Source: Solirubrum koreensis (GTDB taxonomy: Bacteria; Bacteroidota; Bacteroidia; Cytophagales; Hymenobacteraceae). From it: a stretch of DNA of 64,000 nt. Position 1 is the first letter of the stretch. Every line of letters starts with the position of its first letter. Of this stretch, positions 60,501-64,000 are shown one piece after another. The stretch lies in NCBI RefSeq assembly GCF_039541855.1, contig NZ_BAABHA010000002.1, positions 744,001-808,000 of the forward strand. Direction: 5' to 3'. Made by a program: the position numbers and the translations under genes. Under the pieces are notes generated by a model. It worked only from the letters and a program-made list of their open reading frames with translations. It was not told the origin of the DNA and ran no database searches.

Positions 60501-60644
60501 CTGGGCCAAACGGTGCTCAAACACCGGGCGGGCGCAACTGCCGGTGTTACGGTGTTGCCGCTTGGCAACCTGGCCCGCGGCGTTTACCACGTGCGGGTAG
60601 CCCTGCCCGAAGGCATTGTTACCAAGCGTTTGGTAGTAGAGTAA
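57546..60644 (+). CDS. Secreted nidogen-domain protein with T9SS sorting domain
   Basis: 1032 aa. Signal peptide (LVVLVAWATQHSALAQQ, about 28). Residues about 90-310 resemble a NIDO (nidogen-like) domain: FADDSFLGPIPLGFDFSLYGTVYNQVYINTNGNITFG ... MIAPFWADVDTE ... VTWNRVAYF ... FFAYGDMQWTTGDADGGSGG. Then Ig-like repeats (about 315-420), an adhesin-like linker (RWTGAVSTVYTNPGNWSANAVPTATDDVIIP, shared in style with 22443-25346), and a type A T9SS tail (VSVYPNPARGSVSLGLP...GVYHVRVALPEGIVTKRLVVE). Large surface or extracellular protein, perhaps adhesive. No enzyme domain. Confidence 0.82.
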   Translation: MTSLFPRFTLSTVLVVLVAWATQHSALAQQQLPARTRSWSPALNDPTYAARKQQAARAAATAQPGQRPGRARASAGNGPVAARALPACFVPLDTTAAGGWRHLSREGGFADDSFLGPIPLGFDFSLYGTVYNQVYINTNGNITFGQGFTTFTATGLPISVPMIAPFWADVDTELADTLATPYPSGNIWYKVFPDRLVVTWNRVAYFARHADRKNTFQLTIKANTAPGFTGDDVFFAYGDMQWTTGDADGGSGGFGGTAATVGINKGNGTNFVQVGRFNLNNNTYTNNVDPSGVDWLDNQCLSFQVGGGSNNVPPTATGLPAGNTITLGLGETRNLALQFLGPEVGQTVTVVPNTNGLCNTTVNNNGASNPTVNLSITGAACNLGTNTITLLATDNGTPVASQQFTLTVIVTPINRWTGAVSTVYTNPGNWSANAVPTATDDVIIPAGVPNMPVLSSTAGVRGLTIASGANLTVAASGVYNVNGSISNDGQLQGAGILQTTGAAQQAFSGTGQTTVHYVTIGASGAVLNQPMRLARMLTLNGNLNSNGNLTLLSPIDGSGTAMVVNNGTAAVTGSARVERFVGGGAQLGYRHLASPVTNTSLADLAVGGAFSPVLNPAYNTATNPGLVSPFPNVFSYDQSRVTAGNDVADFDKGWVSPSSAAETMTPGIGYTVNMPGQQVVDFVGTLGNGAVSHSGLARGTGPQAGWHLMGNPYPAPISFSQISRSGLDNAVYVFKSTGQYTGSYASYVNGVPANGGSDILPLGQAFFVRTTAPGVAGSISFSNAARVTTYQNPDMQRATGSETRPLLQLALRNATGSASEQIAVYFERGATAGFDPAFDAFRLGNGNVVQLGAMAGSQELSISGLPALNTTAVTVPLAVRVAQAGSYTLQASELINLPLGWVATLHDAQTGAAINLQAQPNYTCTITPGQALGRFRLEFQQARVLAATQAQLNAAVSVYPNPARGSVSLGLPATKQAVDVQIVNTLGQTVLKHRAGATAGVTVLPLGNLARGVYHVRVALPEGIVTKRLVVE

Positions 60645-60660
60645 CCTGGCTTTTAAACAC

Positions 60661-60697
60661 ATGAGCGCCGCTTGCTGCGGCAAGCGGCGCTCATTTA
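60661..60697 (+). terminator. Terminator of the nidogen-domain gene
   Basis: 15-bp perfect stem (60661-60675 with 60680-60694), loop TGCG, then TTT. It contains the in-frame ATG at 60661, so that codon is not the start of the next gene. Confidence 0.75.
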
Positions 60698-60711
60698 CCC
60701 ATCTCACACTG

Positions 60712-60924
60712 ATGACCTTTTTACCCAAACATCTTCGCGTCGCCCTCGGCCTGGCCGGACTCTTGGCCGTCAGCCTGGTTTTGCCATTGCACGCCCAAGG
60801 CCCTGGCTCGGGTGGCCCCCAGCCGGGCGGCTCGCCCACGGTAATTCCCATCGACGGCGGCGCTTCGCTGCTGCTGGCCGGCGGCGCGGCATACGCCCTC
60901 AAGCGGCTGCGCAAACGCCAATAA
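60712..60924 (+). CDS. PID-CTERM-type short sorting-signal protein
   Basis: 70 aa from the ATG at 60712. Signal peptide (LRVALGLAGLLAVSLVLPLHAQG), Gly/Pro-rich linker, then PTVIPIDGGASLLLAGGAAYALKRLRKRQ: a Pro-Ile-Asp motif, a hydrophobic helix and a basic end. This is the tripartite layout of the Bacteroidota 'PID-CTERM' sorting peptides, analogous to PEP-CTERM. Such tiny proteins consist of little but the signals. No exosortase or processing protein is seen nearby. Recognition is by motif from memory. Confidence 0.65.
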   Translation: MTFLPKHLRVALGLAGLLAVSLVLPLHAQGPGSGGPQPGGSPTVIPIDGGASLLLAGGAAYALKRLRKRQ

Positions 60925-60950
60925 GCACTTCTCTCAGACCCAAAATCAAG

Positions 60951-60995
60951 GCAAAAGAAAAGGGCACCCGTACTACGGGTGCCCTTTTCTTTTGC
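60951..60995. terminator. Bidirectional terminator
   Basis: 22-bp stem (60951-60972 with 60974-60995) with A-rich and T-rich ends, between convergent genes. Confidence 0.8.
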
Positions 60996-61009
60996 TTGAA
61001 TCAGAAGAG

Positions 61010-63358
61010 TTATTCCTTCAACAGTTTGCGGGTAATGGCTTGTGCGCCCTCGCCCACGGTTATGGTGTAAAGGCCCGGCTTCAGATTCCGCAGATTCACT
61101 TGGTTGGTACGGTCGAGCTGAGTAGTGAGCAGCAAGCGGCCGGTTAGGTCGCGTACCCGTACGGCGGCATTGGTCGCAGGAGCCTGGGTAATGGTTAGCA
61201 CATCCTGCACCGGGTTGGGGAAGAACGCGAAGCCTGCCGGCTCCTGACCGGTCCGCACGGGAGTTACAATCGTAACCGTGAAAGGCTGTGCACTAGTCAC
61301 GTCGCTGCCCGAAGTAAACACCCTGATTTGGCCGGTAGTAGCCCCTGCGGGCACCACTGCCGTAACCCGACTAGCGCTGTTTACTACAAAGCTGGCCGTG
61401 GTACCGTTGAAAAACACAGCTACAGTGCCTGCCAGGTTACTGCCGTTAATGGTTACCGTGGAACCTACCGGACCGCTGCTCGGTGAAAAGCTGGTGATGC
61501 TGGCCGTGGCCCCGGCAGGGGTAACGATGAAGTTAACAGGGGCCGAAAGCCCGCCGCCCGGTGCCGGGTTAAGTACCTGAACTGGGTAGGAACCCACAAT
61601 GGCCCCTGGCGGCAACTCCACCGACAACTGCGTGGGCGACAGGTAGGTGGTGGCGCTTACCGGCGCCATCGATACTACTTCAGAGGTAGGCACGAAGCCC
61701 GTACCCGTCACAATCAATCGGAAAGCACCGGTGCCCTCTGGTACCGAAGGCGGCGACAAAGCCGTGATGGTGGGCATGGGATTCACCGGATTGCCCGTTA
61801 CAATTAGGTTAGTGGCGCTAATGGCCGTGCCCCCGGGCGTGGTTACCGCAATGCGACCGGTAGCAGAGCTGCTCGATACCACGAACGTCAGCTGGGTGGG
61901 GCTTTGCACCGAAAAACTGTTAACCCGTGAGCCGTTCAACGTCACGTCCTGAACGTTAATAAAGTTGGTTCCGGTAACGGTAACAATAGTGCCAGCCACG
62001 GCCGTGCCGGGTGCAAAACTCGTGATAGTGGGCACCGGAGCGGCCGGCACAATGAAGTCGAAAGGAGCCGAACTGCCTCCGCCCGGAGCGGGGTTGGTTA
62101 CCACAACCGGGTACACACCTGGCGTGGCTCCGGGAGGTAGATCAACGCTGATTTGCGTAGGCGAAATAAACGTTATCGGGAGCGGGAAACCGCTAAACGT
62201 CACGGTTGAAGTCGGCATAAATCCGGTGCCTGTAATGACCAGCGTGAAGGCGCCCGAACCTGCCGGTACCGAAGGCGGCGACAAAGCCGTAATTACCGGG
62301 ACGGGGTTAACGGGGTTTCCGGTTACAACCAGGTTAGTGGCGCTAACGGCTGTACCGTTGGCCGTGCTCACCGCAATGCGGCCAGTAGAAGAAGTGCTGG
62401 AAACGGTAAAGGTGAGCTGCGTGGGGCTAACCACGTTGTAGCTGCCCACCGATACGCCGTTCAGCGTAACACTGGTTACACCGGTAAAATTAGTACCCGT
62501 TACCATTACCACGGTGCCGGCCACGGCACTGCTCGGGGTAAAGCTCGTGATGCTTGGCACCGGTCCTGAGGCCACGAAAAAGTTAAACGGCGCCGAAGTA
62601 CCGCCGCCGGGCGACGGATTGGTTACCGTTACGGGGTAAGTGCCCAAGACTGCTCCGGGCGGCAGGTCCACCGACAGTTGGGTGGGCGACAGGTAGGTGG
62701 TGGCGCTTACCGGCGCTGTAGACATTACCACTGAGGTCGGCACGAAACCCGTACCCGTAACCACGAGCGTAAAGGCGCCCGAGCCCGGCGGTACCGAGGG
62801 TGGCGACAAGGCTGTAATTACCGGAACGGGGTTGCCAACGCTGTAAATGCCGGTGCTAACCGATGTGCCATCGGGCGCAACCACGCCAATTGGACCACTG
62901 GTGGCTCCTACGGGCACCACAAACACAATTTGCCCGTCATTTACTACCGTGAAACTGGGCAGGGCAGTGCCGTTAAGTGTAACCGCCGTAGCGCCGCTAA
63001 ATCCGCTGCCCAGTACCGTTACCACTGTACCGGCTGGGCCGTTTGTGGGAGAAAAACTACTCACAACGGGGGCCGCTCGCCGCATGCCGGCATTCTGGCT
63101 GACATCGGTTGCCAGGTTGCTGTGCGGCCTGGCAGTCCAGGTGCGCTGCACAGGGGCTTTATTTGCCAGCCACTCCCAAGTGGCGCCGCTTGGGAGTTTG
63201 GCTTTTGCGGCTCTCAACCATGCCTGATTCGGCACGGTTTGGGCTTGCGCCGCTTTGGGCTGCAGGCCGATGAACAGCAGGCAGCATAGCAGCAGGGGCC
63301 TGACCCAGCCCGTTGCCGCACGGGCGTTAGCCCGGACTACGTGTGTAATAAGATCCAT
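61010..63358 (-). CDS. Secreted protein with seven IPT/TIG repeats and T9SS sorting domain
   Basis: 782 aa from the ATG at 63358 (MDLITHVVRANARAATGWVRPLLLCCLLFIGLQPKAAQAQ); the longer start at 63424 is less natural. Seven IPT/TIG-type Ig domains from about residue 95 to 680, alternating two kinds: 'SF.P..G.AGT.V.V.G.NF' and 'ITALSPPSVP.GSGAF.L.VTGTGF'. The pair appears three times with strong DNA similarity, so it grew by duplication of a roughly 175-residue unit. The last 80 residues are a T9SS tail (AFFPNPVQDVLTITQAP ... GLYTITVGEGAQAITRKLLKE). Cell-surface or secreted; probably adhesive or structural. No catalytic part. Confidence 0.85.
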   Translation of the reverse strand: MDLITHVVRANARAATGWVRPLLLCCLLFIGLQPKAAQAQTVPNQAWLRAAKAKLPSGATWEWLANKAPVQRTWTARPHSNLATDVSQNAGMRRAAPVVSSFSPTNGPAGTVVTVLGSGFSGATAVTLNGTALPSFTVVNDGQIVFVVPVGATSGPIGVVAPDGTSVSTGIYSVGNPVPVITALSPPSVPPGSGAFTLVVTGTGFVPTSVVMSTAPVSATTYLSPTQLSVDLPPGAVLGTYPVTVTNPSPGGGTSAPFNFFVASGPVPSITSFTPSSAVAGTVVMVTGTNFTGVTSVTLNGVSVGSYNVVSPTQLTFTVSSTSSTGRIAVSTANGTAVSATNLVVTGNPVNPVPVITALSPPSVPAGSGAFTLVITGTGFMPTSTVTFSGFPLPITFISPTQISVDLPPGATPGVYPVVVTNPAPGGGSSAPFDFIVPAAPVPTITSFAPGTAVAGTIVTVTGTNFINVQDVTLNGSRVNSFSVQSPTQLTFVVSSSSATGRIAVTTPGGTAISATNLIVTGNPVNPMPTITALSPPSVPEGTGAFRLIVTGTGFVPTSEVVSMAPVSATTYLSPTQLSVELPPGAIVGSYPVQVLNPAPGGGLSAPVNFIVTPAGATASITSFSPSSGPVGSTVTINGSNLAGTVAVFFNGTTASFVVNSASRVTAVVPAGATTGQIRVFTSGSDVTSAQPFTVTIVTPVRTGQEPAGFAFFPNPVQDVLTITQAPATNAAVRVRDLTGRLLLTTQLDRTNQVNLRNLKPGLYTITVGEGAQAITRKLLKE

Positions 63359-63830
63359 TCTGAATGTATAAAGTGGAAGAAGGAGTTGAGCGGGTGTTCG
63401 AAGAGAAAGATGACTTAACCTCAAATCATTACAAACCAGTAATTAGCTGCAGATCTAGGTTCCAACCTAAAACCCGGGACTGTGGAGTAGCCACGGCGTT
63501 AATGTCAGTCAATAAATACCAATAATCAAAAGCTTAATTCTACTTGCTCGATTGAAAGCGTGTGCCCGAATGCATGGAATGGTTTTTCGGCTTTGCTAGA
63601 GAAAGAAGCCTTCTTCCCGTAAACAGGGGCAGCTAGATGAGCCGTATTGCTGCCCTCGGGTTGCATTTCCTTTCGCACTTTGTTGCGTACATACCGTGCC
63701 GGAAATACAAACACCGACGGCAGCAAGCCCAATGCCTGCCACCGTCGGTGCCAAAGTACTTATTGAACAGGTTCCCCTCTATTCTATTTTCACTGACCAG
63801 GCTACGCTAAAGCATCTGCCCCAAAGAAGT
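63359..63830. other. Intergenic region, right end
   Basis: 472 bases with one hairpin (63712-63750). A minus-strand open frame at 63526-63732 begins inside that hairpin and looks non-coding. No clear promoter. Confidence 0.45.
63712..63750 (-). terminator. Hairpin downstream of the partial hydrolase
   Basis: CACCGACGG (63712-63720) pairs with CCGTCGGTG (63742-63750); on the minus strand it is followed by TTTGTATTT. Placed to end the gene at 63831. Confidence 0.5.
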
Positions 63831-63998
63831 TTACTCTTTGCCTTGCTGCAAGATCCAGGCGCGTACGATTTCTTGGGTCTGGGGAGAGAAAGTCTCACGG
63901 GGTTGGCCGTTAACAAGCGGCCACTGCTGCGGATCGGCTTGAAAGAGGTGGTTTACGCCGGGCAGTTTCTTGGTGGTTACCCGCTTGTTACCCCGAAG
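63831..63998 (-). CDS. Alpha/beta hydrolase, C-terminal end (partial)
   Basis: 56 codons at the window edge; the gene begins beyond it. The peptide contains TTKKLPGVNHLFQADPQQWPLVNGQPRETFSPQTQEIVRAWILQQGKE. LPGVNHLFQ carries the catalytic histidine of dienelactone-hydrolase/acyl-peptidase-like secreted hydrolases, and ETFSPQ...I..WI is their usual last helix. Substrate unknown. Confidence 0.7.
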   Translation of the reverse strand, partial: LRGNKRVTTKKLPGVNHLFQADPQQWPLVNGQPRETFSPQTQEIVRAWILQQGKE

Positions 63999-64000
63999 CC

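Noticed and set aside
60661..60711. Upstream in-frame ATG for the PID-type protein
   Set aside because: The codon is the first base of a terminator stem. The ATG at 60712 begins a proper signal peptide.
63526..63732. 68-codon minus-strand frame
   Set aside because: It starts within a terminator hairpin and has no recognisable features.
1..64000. CRISPR arrays, rRNA genes, prophage or restriction systems
   Set aside because: I looked for regularly spaced repeats, rRNA signatures and phage or defence proteins and saw none. The repeats present are dispersed elements or repeats within coding genes.

Overview
The window is chromosomal DNA of a high-GC Bacteroidota, most like Hymenobacter or a close relative. 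The signs are SusC/SusD outer-membrane proteins, several proteins ending in type IX secretion (T9SS) sorting domains, DUF4097 proteins, a short 'PID' C-terminal sorting peptide, and promoters with the Bacteroidota TTG(n19-22)TAnnTTTG pattern, some almost touching the start codon.

Left flank (1-8.6 kb): the end of a TonB-dependent receptor and a beta-propeller lipoprotein (a possible vitamin B12 uptake pair), small membrane proteins, an AraC-type regulator with a metal-binding-like head, a large B12-binding radical SAM protein carrying a repeat-derived insertion, an alpha/beta hydrolase lacking its nucleophile serine, a GNAT acetyltransferase, and tRNA-Gly(CCC).

Central block (8.6-46.97 kb): a self-contained arabinan/arabinose utilisation locus. 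The plus arm (13.2-27.4 kb) has GH51, three GH43, transketolase, transaldolase, an MFS transporter and a HAD phosphatase. The minus arm (46.0-27.6 kb) has SusC, SusD, three GH43, aldose 1-epimerase, AraB, AraD, AraA, a sodium/sugar symporter and GH127. A secreted ricin-type lectin lies between the plus-arm genes. A LacI-family regulator sits at the left with a DEDDh exonuclease and a cNMP/CBS/DUF294 protein. A palindrome (core CACAATCGATTGTG) lies in front of most of the transcription units and is very probably its operator. The last 32 bases of the tRNA-Gly gene (plus one base) recur exactly at 46941-46972, 38.4 kb away. Both ends also carry a near-identical TTTAAAC-type repeat and gene debris, and sampled GC is higher inside than outside. 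I therefore read the block as a genomic island inserted at the tRNA 3' end. No intact integrase is visible.

Right flank (47-64 kb): a penicillin-acylase-family Ntn hydrolase; two paralogous stress-type modules, each an ECF sigma factor, a zinc-finger anti-sigma factor with a HEAT-repeat tail, and two secreted DUF4097 proteins; then a nidogen-domain T9SS protein, a PID-type sorting peptide protein, a seven-repeat IPT/TIG T9SS protein, and the end of an alpha/beta hydrolase.

How the island genes would work together: T9SS-exported GH43 endo-arabinanases and the lectin cut or hold arabinan outside the cell. SusCD imports oligosaccharides. Periplasmic or lipoprotein GH43, GH51 and GH127 enzymes release L-arabinose from alpha and beta linkages. 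The mutarotase and symporter move arabinose inward. AraA, AraB and AraD make xylulose 5-phosphate, which transketolase and transaldolase pass to central metabolism.
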